A DNA stretch of 64,000 nt, taken from Thermodesulfobacteriota bacterium (GTDB taxonomy: Bacteria; Desulfobacterota; Desulfobacteria; Desulfobacterales; JAUWMJ01). Of the stretch, positions 54,720 through 63,916 are shown piece after piece (position 1 is the first letter of the stretch; the number at the start of each line of letters is the position of its first letter). A model generated the notes under the pieces. The model did not search any database. It was not told the origin of the DNA and was given only the letters and a program-made list of their open reading frames with translations. Made by a program: the position numbers and the translations under genes. The stretch is taken from positions 30,122 through 94,121 of the forward strand of contig JAXHVO010000070.1 in assembly GCA_034189135.1 (NCBI GenBank). The letters are read 5' to 3'.

Positions 54720-55280
54720 GTGATTTCATGTACACAATGCAACGCTTCATTGGGCAGGGAAATGTTAAACAGATACGAACTGGTGCTCTGTCCGTCATGC
54801 AAATCACTTTTGCGTGTTGATGTTTTCCCTGCCATGTTCAGGACAATACCCACCGGTAAATCCGGGGATGTGCTGCTGGAGAAAAGTGAGGCGAGTTGTT
54901 TTTATCATCCTCAAAAAAAAGCGGTGACTGTCTGCTCCCTGTGCGGGCGATTTTTATGCGATCTGTGTGATGTCGAGCTAAATGAAAAACACCTTTGCCC
55001 TTCATGCCTGGAAAAAGGAAGGGCAAAACGCAAAATAAAAAGCCTTGAAGACCAAAGGACCTGTTACGACAAAATTGCGCTCCTGATAGCCGTTGTCCCC
55101 ATGCTGGGATTTTGGCTTACCATATTGACGGCTCCCATCTCTCTTTTCATTACAATCCGGTATTGGAAAACTCCCGGCAGCATCGTAAGAAAAACCAAGA
55201 TTCGTTTTATAGCGGCATTTCTCATTGCAGGTCTTCAAATAGTAGGCTGGACTTTCTTTTTTGCCAGCCTGGTTTTGTGA
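54720..55280 (+). CDS. Zinc-finger membrane protein (B-box-like)
   Basis: 186 aa from the GTG at 54720 (AAGGGG upstream; a GTG at 54714 is the alternative). An N-terminal CTQC...CPSC ribbon is followed by a B-box-like finger: CFYHPQKKAVTVCSLCGRFLC, then DLCDVELNEKHLCPSC. Two membrane helices close the protein (IALLIAVVPMLGFWLTILTAPISLF; FIAAFLIAGLQIVGWTFFF). Function unknown. It follows the GYF/RDD gene by 15 nt. Confidence 0.78.
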   Translation: MISCTQCNASLGREMLNRYELVLCPSCKSLLRVDVFPAMFRTIPTGKSGDVLLEKSEASCFYHPQKKAVTVCSLCGRFLCDLCDVELNEKHLCPSCLEKGRAKRKIKSLEDQRTCYDKIALLIAVVPMLGFWLTILTAPISLFITIRYWKTPGSIVRKTKIRFIAAFLIAGLQIVGWTFFFASLVL

Positions 55281-55300
55281 TGTTGTGGTTCATGAAAATG

Positions 55301-55380
55301 TTTACCACCGATTTTCACGGAAATTTCACAGATACTAAAAAACCAAAGTTCAGTGGGTCTCCGTGAAACTCCGTGGTAAA
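55301..55380. repeat. REP-like dispersed palindrome
   Basis: Two 21-nt arms (55301-55321 and 55360-55380) pair with two mismatches. Each arm contains a TTTACCAC/GTGGTAAA and a TTTCACGGA/TCCGTGAAA unit. Sequences of this ACCACGGA-CTCCGTGGT kind are common dispersed repeats in deltaproteobacterial intergenic DNA. It fills the gap between two genes of the envelope block. Confidence 0.7.
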
Positions 55381-55429
55381 ATTTAGGTAAATGGATAAAA
55401 GCAAAAGGTAATTATTACTGGATAAACAC

Positions 55430-56407
55430 ATGCCGAACGCTTCAAAAGAATACACAAGGCTACCAGGAAAGAAAAAAAATTTTCTTATCGGTTATTATGA
55501 ACTCTGGATGGGGCATGATCATTTGCTGTATATTTTTTCCCGGTTCGGCATCGAAGACTATAAGCGATTTTACTATAAAGATATTCAGGCGGTTATTACA
55601 CGAAAAACAGTTACCGGGATAATTCAGAACCTGATTTTATCTATTTTCTGTATTCTTTTTTCTTTTTTGGCACTGTACTTAAAAGGGGATTGGCCGGTCC
55701 TAAACTGGGGTATAGCCGGTTTAATGGCCATTTTTCTGGTAATTAACTGGATAAGGGGCCCCACTTGCGTCTCCCATTTGCAAACAGCCGTACAGACCGA
55801 GAAACTGCATTCTTTATATCGACTAAAAACCGCAAAAAAAATAATGAGCAGGTTAAGGCAAGTTGTTGAAAAGTCCCAGGGGAAACTTGCCAGGGGGGAC
55901 ATCGGAGAAGAGGAACTAAAAACTTCAACAGCCATTAGACCTTCAGTCGGTAATGACACCATAGACCTCTCCACCCGCCAGATCGGAATGAAGGTGCATC
56001 GGATCTTATTTGCGATACTGATTTTAGATGGTCTGGTGACTTATTTGGATTTCTTTTATAATCATGTCACCATAACCCTGATGGAAACCATCATCGCCAT
56101 GGCGGCCTGTATCATGGTGATTATGGCACTTGTCAGACAGCACAGAAGCAATCTGAAAAGTTCTATGCGTATGATCACCTGGGCAGCATTTTCCTATTTA
56201 TGCTTAAATATTGTTATCGGATATATTTTTTACTTTGTGGTTATTTTTCGTCACCCGGAAATGTCACATAGTCAGTGGGAACTGATTAAAGCCATGTCGC
56301 GGATGTCACCCGGAGATAGTTTTATGCTGATGGCTTTTTATATATTTTCCATATGCAGCTCTTTAATTCTTGGTTTATCAGGCCTGATTATTTCAAGGAG
56401 GGGATAA
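55430..56407 (+). CDS. Multi-pass membrane protein of unknown family
   Basis: 325 aa with about six to seven hydrophobic helices: near residues 65-85 and 90-105, then after a basic, charged loop (about 110-180) helices near 190-210, 220-240, 255-280 and 300-320. The N-terminus, LIGYYELWMGHDHLLYIFSRFGIEDYKRFYYKDIQAV, looks like a bacterial-PH-type beta segment but this is only an impression. No catalytic motif was found. Its stop lies 5 nt before the start of the next zinc-finger gene. Confidence 0.72.
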   Translation: MPNASKEYTRLPGKKKNFLIGYYELWMGHDHLLYIFSRFGIEDYKRFYYKDIQAVITRKTVTGIIQNLILSIFCILFSFLALYLKGDWPVLNWGIAGLMAIFLVINWIRGPTCVSHLQTAVQTEKLHSLYRLKTAKKIMSRLRQVVEKSQGKLARGDIGEEELKTSTAIRPSVGNDTIDLSTRQIGMKVHRILFAILILDGLVTYLDFFYNHVTITLMETIIAMAACIMVIMALVRQHRSNLKSSMRMITWAAFSYLCLNIVIGYIFYFVVIFRHPEMSHSQWELIKAMSRMSPGDSFMLMAFYIFSICSSLILGLSGLIISRRG

Positions 56408-56412
56408 ATCCA

Positions 56413-56736
56413 ATGATGGAGAACCTGGCTCATCAGCGATGTAATAATCACCGGGATCGGGAAGCTGTGGCCCGGTGTCCTCAATGCCGGCGTTATTTCT
56501 GCAGGGAATGTATTACCGAGCACGAAGACCGTGTGCTTTGTGCTTCGTGCCTTACAAAATTACATCACCAGGATTTAGTCCGGCCGTTTAGATTTTACCG
56601 ATTGGTCAGGATGATACAGTTTCTGGCAGGTGGGATGGTTATATGGATGTTTTTTTATTACCTTGGCCAGGCCCTTCTTGGACTTCCGTCTTCTTTTCAC
56701 GAGGGAACGATATGGCAAACCGGGTGGTGGGATTAA
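56413..56736 (+). CDS. Small B-box zinc-finger membrane protein
   Basis: 107 aa from the ATG at 56413, with TTCAAGGAGGGG upstream; the next codon is also ATG. The finger RCNNHRDREAVARCPQCRRYFCRECI then LCASC gives the same C-x2-H-x7-C-x2-C pattern as the protein at 54720. One or two hydrophobic segments follow (MIQFLAGGMVIWMFFYYLGQALLGL). Probably a membrane-anchored zinc finger exposed to the cytosol. Function unknown. Confidence 0.78.
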   Translation: MMENLAHQRCNNHRDREAVARCPQCRRYFCRECITEHEDRVLCASCLTKLHHQDLVRPFRFYRLVRMIQFLAGGMVIWMFFYYLGQALLGLPSSFHEGTIWQTGWWD

Positions 56737-56784
56737 ATGTAAATTTAATCTTTCAGTCTAGGCGTAACTGAGCGAACGTTAAAC

Positions 56785-58455
56785 ATGAAACGGCCAACGG
56801 GAAAACAACGCAAAAGCGCAATCAGGATTTTGGAGGAGTCGGTCCATCTGCTGAGACTTTCACCGGCCGGTCTTCTTTCCAGCTATTACATCGGAAGCAT
56901 GCCGTTTGTTTTAGGCTTTCTTTACTTCTGGGGGGATATGAGCAACAGCGCTTTTGCCCCGGAGTATTGTGCCGTGTCCGCGCTTGGACTTGCTTTTCTT
57001 TTTATCTGGATGAAATGCTGGCACGCTGTTTTTGCAGCAAAAATGCGAGCGCAAATTTTAGGTGCACGATCAGGTTCGTGGTCTCTTGGCCGTATGGTTA
57101 ATCTTGTAGCAACCCAGACATTTATTCATTCTTCCTCCTTTTTAATACTTCCGCTTGCCTTAATTATGGCAATTCCTTTTGCCTGGTGTTTTGCGTTTTA
57201 TCAGAATGCCACCGCACAGGCATTTTCCCCAGAAAATGATATAAAAACAATATGCAAAAAATCCTTGAAGCTTGCCAATCTGTGGCCAAAGCAAAATCAC
57301 ATTTTACTACTCGTTTTTTTAGCCTTTGCTTTAATACTGTTTATAAATCTGGCAGCAACCATTTTTATTCTTCCGTATATTTTAAAAAAATTTGTCGGTT
57401 TTGAGACCATATTTACCTTAAGTGGGATGAACTTTTTTAATTCAACCTTTCTGGTGGCAACAATTGGGATTACCTACTTATGTATGGATCCGCTTGTTAA
57501 GGCGGCTTATATGCTCAGATGCTTTTATGGTGAGTCTTTGACAACCGGGGAAGATATTCGCCTTGAATTGAATAAATTTACAGTTCCAGGAAAGGGCCTG
57601 GTGGCGATCTTGACCTTCATTATTTTTGCAACATATTTTAATGTTGCCGAAGCCCGACAGGTACCACCCCATTATATGGATGATCCGAGTGCTTCCATTT
57701 CGCTATCCCCGGATGAATTGAACCGTTCCATTGACGAGGTGATGAACAAACGGGAATTTTCCTGGAGAATGCCCCATGAAAATCTTAAAGAAAAAGAGGA
57801 AGATGGGTCGGGCCCTCTATCAGTGGTTTTTAAATGGGTGGGTGACCTGCTCGGAAAAGGGTTTAAGGCTGTAAAGGGCTTGGTAAAGAGAATTGCAGAC
57901 TGGTTAGCCAAACTGTTGCCGGACAGGAAGCCCGGCACAGATCCGTCAACCAAAGACTGGATTTACTCCACACGCTTATTCCTTATTATTCTCCTTGCTG
58001 TTTTGGGTATGATTCTTGGGTATTTATTCTTTAGGATTTTGAAAAAACATCATTCCCCTGTGGTTGAATCAGTCATAGAACCTGTGGCCCCGACTCCGGA
58101 TCTTGAAGATGAAGGCATAAGGGCGGATGATCTTCCGGCAAACCGGTGGTTGAACCTGGCCGGGGAATTTGCCGCTAAAGGGTCCCTGCGTCTGGCCATG
58201 CGCGCTTTTTATCTGGCGGCACTCTCGTATCTGGCCGATAAGGAGATGATCACCATAGAAATTTATAAATCGAACTTGGATTATGAAACAGAGCTTAAAA
58301 GACGTGCCTATGAAAAAAAAGAAATTTTGGCGGCATTTTCTACACTAGTATCCTTTTTTGACAGGGTCTGGTACGGCATGTATCATATAACCACATCTGA
58401 TCTAAACAGCTTTGCGGCAACGTTGGAAAGGATAATGGCCCTTGCGGAAAAATAA
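56785..58455 (+). CDS. DUF4129-domain membrane protein
   Basis: 556 aa. Residues 1-290 hold about six membrane helices. A soluble, probably periplasmic stretch (residues 300-390, PPHYMDDPSASISLSPDELNRSIDEV) and a helix near 400-420 follow. The last 130 residues are a DUF4129 domain (GSLRLAMRAFYLAALSYLADKEMI and FFDRVWYGMYHITTSDLNSF). Family members accompany MoxR/DUF58 genes. The next gene starts inside its end (14-nt overlap). Start without obvious Shine-Dalgarno. Confidence 0.82.
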   Translation: MKRPTGKQRKSAIRILEESVHLLRLSPAGLLSSYYIGSMPFVLGFLYFWGDMSNSAFAPEYCAVSALGLAFLFIWMKCWHAVFAAKMRAQILGARSGSWSLGRMVNLVATQTFIHSSSFLILPLALIMAIPFAWCFAFYQNATAQAFSPENDIKTICKKSLKLANLWPKQNHILLLVFLAFALILFINLAATIFILPYILKKFVGFETIFTLSGMNFFNSTFLVATIGITYLCMDPLVKAAYMLRCFYGESLTTGEDIRLELNKFTVPGKGLVAILTFIIFATYFNVAEARQVPPHYMDDPSASISLSPDELNRSIDEVMNKREFSWRMPHENLKEKEEDGSGPLSVVFKWVGDLLGKGFKAVKGLVKRIADWLAKLLPDRKPGTDPSTKDWIYSTRLFLIILLAVLGMILGYLFFRILKKHHSPVVESVIEPVAPTPDLEDEGIRADDLPANRWLNLAGEFAAKGSLRLAMRAFYLAALSYLADKEMITIEIYKSNLDYETELKRRAYEKKEILAAFSTLVSFFDRVWYGMYHITTSDLNSFAATLERIMALAEK

Positions 58456-59665
58456 GAAATTACAGTTTGTATGCTCAGTCTTGTTAATGGCGATGTTCTT
58501 AATGGGGGTGATTCATCTTTTCCTGCTTCGTTTTGAAGCAGGTGATGTTTATCCTCCTTATTCCTCTTTACGCAGCGATCCTTTAGGAGCAAAAGCATTT
58601 TACCAGAGTCTGAATAATATTAATCATATCACTGCTGAACGTAATTACCGTCCTGTGTCAAAGCTGGAAACAAGCCAGAGGGTGACTTTTTTCTATCTGG
58701 GAGCAAAGATATTCGATTCAGATTCGGTTCAACAAGAACTGCTTAAATCCTTTGAACGTATAGCAAGAAGTGGTGGGCGTCTGGTCATTGCCTTTTTCCC
58801 CACCATGAAAAATCCGCTAAAGCCTTTAGGCAAAGAGAATACTTCAGCAAATACACCAAAAGACAGTTTAACAGAAGAGAAAGATAAGTGTCGGCCAACA
58901 GAGGACCAGTTTGTTTCCCTGGCCGAGCGCTGGGGCGTAACTATCGGATATGATATAGCGGAAGAAAAAAATAATAACAAGATCTTTAAAGCCGAATCAA
59001 ATGTTTTAGCCTTACAGACTCCTGCCGTCATGCATACCATCAAGTATTTCACCGACCTTTCCGATTCCTGGAAAGTGGTTTATGCTACAGGCGACCATGC
59101 TGTCCTTATTGAAAGAAAGTTCGGCAAAGGAACCATTGTGCTTTCTGCAGACTCATATTTCTTCAGCAATGAAGCGCTTCGTGACCAGAGGCATCCTGAA
59201 CTGCTGGCCTACTTTATGGGGATAAATTCAAAAGCCGTTTTTGATGAGACCCATTTGGGGATTCAACAGAGTTATGGCGTTGTTTATTTTGTCAGAAAAT
59301 ACAGGTTTCACTGGTTTGTAGCCGGAATCGTTTTGTTGGCCATTTTGTTTGTTTGGAAAAATTCGGTTAGCTTTGTGCAACCGCCTGAGGATAAAAATAA
59401 GGAAAACCAGGAAAGCTTTGCTTCAGATAGAGATTATACTCAGGGGCTGGTGAGTCTGTTGCGAAAAAATATCCCCAAAAGAAATATTCTAAAGGTCTGT
59501 GTTGAGGAATGGGAAAAGTCGATATCGCAGGGAGCAATGGTTAATTCTGATAAACTAGAGCGAATCAGAGCGATTGTCGAAACAAGAGAGCAAAGGGCGA
59601 AAAAAAATCAACATCCTGTAAAGGGGTATAAAACAATCATCGAGATACTATCACAAGGAAAATAA
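58442..59665 (+). CDS. DUF4350-domain membrane protein (TTG start)
   Basis: 407 aa from a TTG overlapping the DUF4129 gene by 14 nt. A helix near residues 9-29 anchors a large soluble part with YPPYSSLRSDPLGAKAFYQSL (the DUF4350 opening) and a glutamine-amidotransferase-like fold pattern (RSGGRLVIAFFP; GKGTIVLSADSYFFSNEALRDQRHPELL). A second helix near 295-315 is followed by a cytosolic tail. Function unknown, always seen with MoxR/DUF58 clusters. Confidence 0.82.
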   Translation: MRKNKKLQFVCSVLLMAMFLMGVIHLFLLRFEAGDVYPPYSSLRSDPLGAKAFYQSLNNINHITAERNYRPVSKLETSQRVTFFYLGAKIFDSDSVQQELLKSFERIARSGGRLVIAFFPTMKNPLKPLGKENTSANTPKDSLTEEKDKCRPTEDQFVSLAERWGVTIGYDIAEEKNNNKIFKAESNVLALQTPAVMHTIKYFTDLSDSWKVVYATGDHAVLIERKFGKGTIVLSADSYFFSNEALRDQRHPELLAYFMGINSKAVFDETHLGIQQSYGVVYFVRKYRFHWFVAGIVLLAILFVWKNSVSFVQPPEDKNKENQESFASDRDYTQGLVSLLRKNIPKRNILKVCVEEWEKSISQGAMVNSDKLERIRAIVETREQRAKKNQHPVKGYKTIIEILSQGK

Positions 59666-59667
59666 TT

Positions 59668-60633
59668 ATGAAGGAAAATACTGAAGTTTTGAAGAAAGCA
59701 TTGATAGGCATAAAAGCCCAGGTCGCCAAAGTGATCATCGGTTACGAAGACATTGTGGACCAGAGCTTGATTGCCATATTTTCCGGCACACATGCCCTGA
59801 TAGAAGGCGTTCCCGGCGTGGCAAAAACACTTCTGGTAAGAACACTGGCACACGTGATGAAATGCGATTTTGCCAGAATACAGTTTACCCCCGATCTGAT
59901 GCCTACGGATATTACCGGCACCCATGTTTTTAACCTGCAAAAAGATATGTTTTCCCTAGTCAAGGGTCCTGTTTTTACGACTTTTCTGCTGGCAGACGAA
60001 ATAAATCGCGCGCCGGCAAAAACCCAGTCCGCATTGCTTCAGGCCATGCAGGAGCGCACAGTTACCATTGACAGAAAGACCCATCGACTGCCGGAAAATT
60101 TTACTGTTTTTGCCACTCAAAATCCGATTGAATACGAGGGAACCTACCCCTTGCCGGAGGCACAAAAGGACAGATTCATGCTTAAAATTACCATGAATCA
60201 TCCAAAGCGGGAAGATGAGCTTACACTGGCCAAACGGATGCTTGGCAAGGATTCTCCTGAAGCAATTCTGTCCGGTGGAACGGTAAACCAAATATTAACC
60301 CCGGAAGTATTATTGAAACTGCGGTCATCTCTCGAAGGCATTCTGGTAAAGGAGGAGCTGATTACCTATATCGTTGATATCATCAGAAAGACCAGAAAGT
60401 ACCAGAGTGTCATGGTGGGCGCAGGCCCCCGTGCCACGCAGTCTTTGCTCCTGGCCAGTCGTACTTTGGCTGCAATTGGAGGGCGTGATTTTGTAACTCC
60501 CGATGATATTAAATCGATGGCGGTGCCGGTGTTGGAGCATCGCCTGATTCTCAGGCCGGAATATGAAATTGAGGGACTGACGGTAAGGGAAGTGATTGAA
60601 GCCATTTTAAAAGATATTGCGGTGCCCAGATGA
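59668..60633 (+). CDS. MoxR-family AAA+ ATPase
   Basis: 321 aa. Walker A GVPGVAKT (47-54), Walker B FLLADEINRAPAKTQSALLQAMQE, sensor 1 FATQNPIEYEGTYPLPEAQKDRF and the C-terminal lid are complete. MoxR ATPases act as chaperones for VWA or DUF58 proteins. AAGGAAAATA precedes the ATG. It follows DUF4350 by 2 nt and overlaps the DUF58 gene by 4 nt, so stoichiometric production is likely. Confidence 0.95.
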   Translation: MKENTEVLKKALIGIKAQVAKVIIGYEDIVDQSLIAIFSGTHALIEGVPGVAKTLLVRTLAHVMKCDFARIQFTPDLMPTDITGTHVFNLQKDMFSLVKGPVFTTFLLADEINRAPAKTQSALLQAMQERTVTIDRKTHRLPENFTVFATQNPIEYEGTYPLPEAQKDRFMLKITMNHPKREDELTLAKRMLGKDSPEAILSGGTVNQILTPEVLLKLRSSLEGILVKEELITYIVDIIRKTRKYQSVMVGAGPRATQSLLLASRTLAAIGGRDFVTPDDIKSMAVPVLEHRLILRPEYEIEGLTVREVIEAILKDIAVPR

Positions 60634-61994
60634 TGGTTCCAACATTCAGACTTCTTTTTTGGATTGCAGCGGTCTTTTTGCCGTTTTCAATTCTTGCCGC
60701 GGTGGTACCTTCGAGCATATTTCTTTCCATAGGCGCCGCTTTAATACTGGTGGTGATTGCAGCGGCAGATGGCGCTTTGTCTTTTGGTAATCTTTCGGGC
60801 ATTCAGGTTGAGCTTCCTGACCTGGTGAGGCTTTCCACCGGGAAAGAAGGAGAGCTTGTGCTGCATATTAAAAATGAGAGGATGCAGTCCAGACCCCTAA
60901 GACTGTCTCTGGGATTTCCTGCAGAGATTTACTCCCGGCACCAGGAACTTATCACCCATTTACCCAAACAAACTCTTTATTCAACCATTCAGTGGCCATG
61001 CAAAGGTTTGAAGCAGGGGAAATACAATCTGGACAAGTGTTATCTGGAAACACGGTCCAACTTTGGTTTCTGGGCGATTCGCGGAATATCATCCATAAGT
61101 GCAGAGATTCGCGTTTACCCCAACCTGCTTGTTGAAAGGAAAAACTTAAGCGCATTTTTTCTCAACAAAGGACTCGGGGTTCATTCCCAGCGGCAGGTGG
61201 GAAAAGGACGGGATTTTGAACAATTAAGAGAGTACATTCCGGGGGACAGTTATGAAGATATACACTGGAAGGCAACGGCAAAGAGGGGCCAACCCATTAC
61301 CAAGGTTTTCCAGCTAGAACGAACTCGGATGGTGTATGTAATTATTGATGCATCACGATTGAGTGCACGACAGGCATATTCCCCCAGAGATACAAACGCA
61401 TCCGGCCAAGAGGATGGTTTGTTTTTTACTACTATTTTGGAACGTTACGTCACCGCCGCCCTTGTCCTGGGACTGGCTGCGGAAAGACAGGGCGATTTAT
61501 TCGGCATTTTACTGTTTGATGACAGGGTACGAGGATTCGCCGGAGCGAAAAACGGCAGAGCGCATTTTAATACCTGCCGGGACATGTTATACACTTTGCA
61601 GCCCAAAAGTGTATCACCTGAATTCAGTGAACTTTTTACCTTTATCGGCACCAGGATCAGGCGTCGATCCTTACTTCTTTTTTTAACCAATCTGGACGAT
61701 CCTGTTCTGGCACAAAGTTTTTCCAAAAACATTGATATTATCAGCCGCAGGCATCTGGTTTTAGTGAATATGATGAGGCCTGCCGGTGCAAAGCCTTTAT
61801 TTTCTGATTCCCCGATAAAATCCGTCGATGAACTATACCAAAAACTCGGCGGGCACATATTATGGCAAAATCTGCAGCAAACAGGGAAGGTTTTCCGACG
61901 GCTGGGAGCAGATTTTTCCATGCTGGAAGATGAAGCCATGTGTGCAGAACTGATAGCCAAATATCTATCCGTCAAGAAAAGGCAGATTTTGTGA
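60630..61994 (+). CDS. DUF58-domain protein (VWA-like)
   Basis: 454 aa. Two membrane helices at the N-terminus (about 5-45) and a DUF58 core with GRDFEQLREYIPGDSYEDIHWKATAKRGQPITKVFQLER, the family signature. The following VWA-like region has VIIDASRLSARQ, in which the MIDAS DxSxS pattern is incomplete (DASRL). It overlaps moxR by 4 nt; the neighbouring SpoIIM-like gene starts 6 nt after it. Probably the client of the MoxR ATPase. Confidence 0.9.
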   Translation: MMVPTFRLLFWIAAVFLPFSILAAVVPSSIFLSIGAALILVVIAAADGALSFGNLSGIQVELPDLVRLSTGKEGELVLHIKNERMQSRPLRLSLGFPAEIYSRHQELITHLPKQTLYSTIQWPCKGLKQGKYNLDKCYLETRSNFGFWAIRGISSISAEIRVYPNLLVERKNLSAFFLNKGLGVHSQRQVGKGRDFEQLREYIPGDSYEDIHWKATAKRGQPITKVFQLERTRMVYVIIDASRLSARQAYSPRDTNASGQEDGLFFTTILERYVTAALVLGLAAERQGDLFGILLFDDRVRGFAGAKNGRAHFNTCRDMLYTLQPKSVSPEFSELFTFIGTRIRRRSLLLFLTNLDDPVLAQSFSKNIDIISRRHLVLVNMMRPAGAKPLFSDSPIKSVDELYQKLGGHILWQNLQQTGKVFRRLGADFSMLEDEAMCAELIAKYLSVKKRQIL

Positions 61995-62000
61995 GTTCGC

Positions 62001-63005
62001 ATGATAATCGATTTAAGAAAATTTATTAAAGAAGAAAAACCATACTGGGATGAACTCGAGGGTTTTTTAAACGAGGTCGAAAAAGGCCCGGGAATCAAGC
62101 TGGATCTTGCCAGACTTAAACGGTTTCATTATCTGTATCAACGAGCATCAGCCGACCTGGCAAAGCTGGCAACTTTTTCTTCAGAACCGAATATGCGCAG
62201 GTATGTTGAATCACTGGTGGGGAGGGCTTACGGAGAAATACATGAGACGCGTGAAAAACCCCATCGTCTGAATCCCTTACACTGGTTTTTTACTTCTTTT
62301 CCACGGACTTTTCGCAGACACATCCGGGCGTTTGGGATTTCTCTGTTGGCAATGCTCATTGGTCTTACTCTTGGTGGTTTTGCCATCTTAATAGATTCGG
62401 ATGCCAAAGAAGCGCTGATCGGGTTTTCCCACCTTAAGGGCGACCCTTCCGAGAGAGTGGCAAAAGAAGAAAACGCCGATAATGACCGGCTTCAAGGAAG
62501 AAAAACATCATTTTCATCCTTTCTTATGACGCATAACACCAAAGTTTCAATCTTCACACTGGCACTGGGAATGACTTACGGAATAGGCACGATCATCATG
62601 CTGTTTTATAATGGAGTGATCCTTGGAGCCATTGCAATTGACTATATCATGGCAGGGGAAACCTGGTTTCTGTTCGGTTGGTTGCTGCCTCATGGCTCAG
62701 TCGAAATACCGGCAATTCTTCTTGCCGGTCAGGCAGGCCTGGTACTTGCCGGATCGCTTATCGGGTGGGGAAAACCTTTAACGCTGAGAAACCGTCTAAG
62801 AGAAGTATCCAACGATTTGGTGACTCTTATTTTCGGAGTAGCCATTCTGCTGGTTTGGGCAGGAATCGTTGAAGCCTTTTTTTCCCAGTATCACGAGCCG
62901 GTCATTCCTTATACGGTTAAAATTGGGTTCGGGGCAATTGAACTATTGATGTTGGCACTGTTTTTAGCAAAATCAGGTGAGAAGAGGAAAGAAAAGACAT
63001 TATGA
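62001..63005 (+). CDS. SpoIIM-like membrane protein (DUF95)
   Basis: 334 aa. After a cytosolic N-terminus of about 100 residues come five or so helices with RRHIRAFGISLLAMLIGLTLGGFAILIDSDAKEALIGF, FSSFLMTHNTKVSIFTLALGMTYGIGTI and WLLPHGSVEIPAILLAGQAGLVLAG, the stage II sporulation protein M signature. No sporulation context is seen, as in many non-sporulating bacteria where this gene sits beside MoxR/DUF58. It overlaps the RDD gene by 4 nt. Confidence 0.88.
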   Translation: MIIDLRKFIKEEKPYWDELEGFLNEVEKGPGIKLDLARLKRFHYLYQRASADLAKLATFSSEPNMRRYVESLVGRAYGEIHETREKPHRLNPLHWFFTSFPRTFRRHIRAFGISLLAMLIGLTLGGFAILIDSDAKEALIGFSHLKGDPSERVAKEENADNDRLQGRKTSFSSFLMTHNTKVSIFTLALGMTYGIGTIIMLFYNGVILGAIAIDYIMAGETWFLFGWLLPHGSVEIPAILLAGQAGLVLAGSLIGWGKPLTLRNRLREVSNDLVTLIFGVAILLVWAGIVEAFFSQYHEPVIPYTVKIGFGAIELLMLALFLAKSGEKRKEKTL

Positions 63006-63769
63006 GCCATCACAAGGCGAACACGTTAAACATAAGAACACCTGAGGGCGTGGTGTTTTCCCTGCAACTTGCCGGACCGGTGACCCGTTTTATGGGATGG
63101 GCAATCGATCTTGCCGCCATTTCCGTGATCTCCTCGATGTTAAATGTGATTCTGGGAATGATTGGTATTATCAGCAGAGATATTGCCATGGCAGCCAGTA
63201 TGCTATCTTATTTCGTCGTTTCCATCGGGTATGGTATTGTCACCGAATGGCACTGGCAGGGGCAGACATTGGGGAAACGACTTCTTAAGCTTAGGGTAAT
63301 GGATGAGCAGGGATTGAGTCTTCAATTCAGCCAGGTTGTGATTCGAAACCTCCTTCGTTTTGTGGACAGCCTGCCGGTTTTTTACCTGGTAGGTGGAATG
63401 GCGTGTCTGATAAGCCAGAGAGCCCAGAGGTTGGGAGATTTTGCTGCCAATACGATTGTGGTTTGGAACCCGTCGGTGTCAAAACCGGACCTGGATCAAC
63501 TCCTTGAAGGAAAATATAATTCTTTTCGTGAGTATCCGCATTTGGAAGCACGGTTGCGCCAGCGGGTATCTCCCCAGGAGGCCGGCATTGCACTCCAGGC
63601 AATCATGCGGCGTGATGAACTGGAACCTGTTGCGCGTATTGAACTTTTTGGTGATATCGTATATCATTTCAGAACCGTTGTTGAATTTCCCCAAGAAGCC
63701 ACTGACGGAATTTCCGATGAACAGTATGTTCGCAATGTGGTCGATGCATTATACAGAACAAAAGCGTAG
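63002..63769 (+). CDS. RDD-family membrane protein
   Basis: 255 aa. The RDD domain has GPVTRFMGWAIDLAAISVISSML (Arg and Asp of RDD), GQTLGKRLLKLRVMDEQG and QRLGDFAANTIVVWNPS. A charged, soluble C-terminal part of about 90 residues follows (LEARLRQRVSPQEAGIALQAIMRR). It is the last gene of the block and overlaps the SpoIIM-like gene by 4 nt. RDD proteins are transporters or channel-like proteins of mostly unknown substrate. Confidence 0.88.
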   Translation: MSHHKANTLNIRTPEGVVFSLQLAGPVTRFMGWAIDLAAISVISSMLNVILGMIGIISRDIAMAASMLSYFVVSIGYGIVTEWHWQGQTLGKRLLKLRVMDEQGLSLQFSQVVIRNLLRFVDSLPVFYLVGGMACLISQRAQRLGDFAANTIVVWNPSVSKPDLDQLLEGKYNSFREYPHLEARLRQRVSPQEAGIALQAIMRRDELEPVARIELFGDIVYHFRTVVEFPQEATDGISDEQYVRNVVDALYRTKA

Positions 63770-63899
63770 ACAACATGATGACCGCATTTGGAAATATTGT
63801 CACTTTTGTAGTCGCTCCGAGGCTTAAAAATTTTTTCTCCAGCCGATATCAAGCTATACTGTGTGGAGTGACCCGATATTTATAATTACAGAGCTAAAC

Positions 63900-63916
63900 C
63901 CCCAGCTAAGCTGGGG
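63900..63916. repeat. CCCCAGCT palindrome near the window end
   Basis: CCCCAGCT (63900-63907) pairs with AGCTGGGG (63909-63916) with a single-base spacer, making a near-perfect palindrome. It stands 131 nt after the RDD stop, in the 231-nt end of the window that holds no gene I can recognise. Strong short palindromes of this sort occur at IS200/IS605-type ends, but the rest of such an element is outside the window. Confidence 0.4.
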
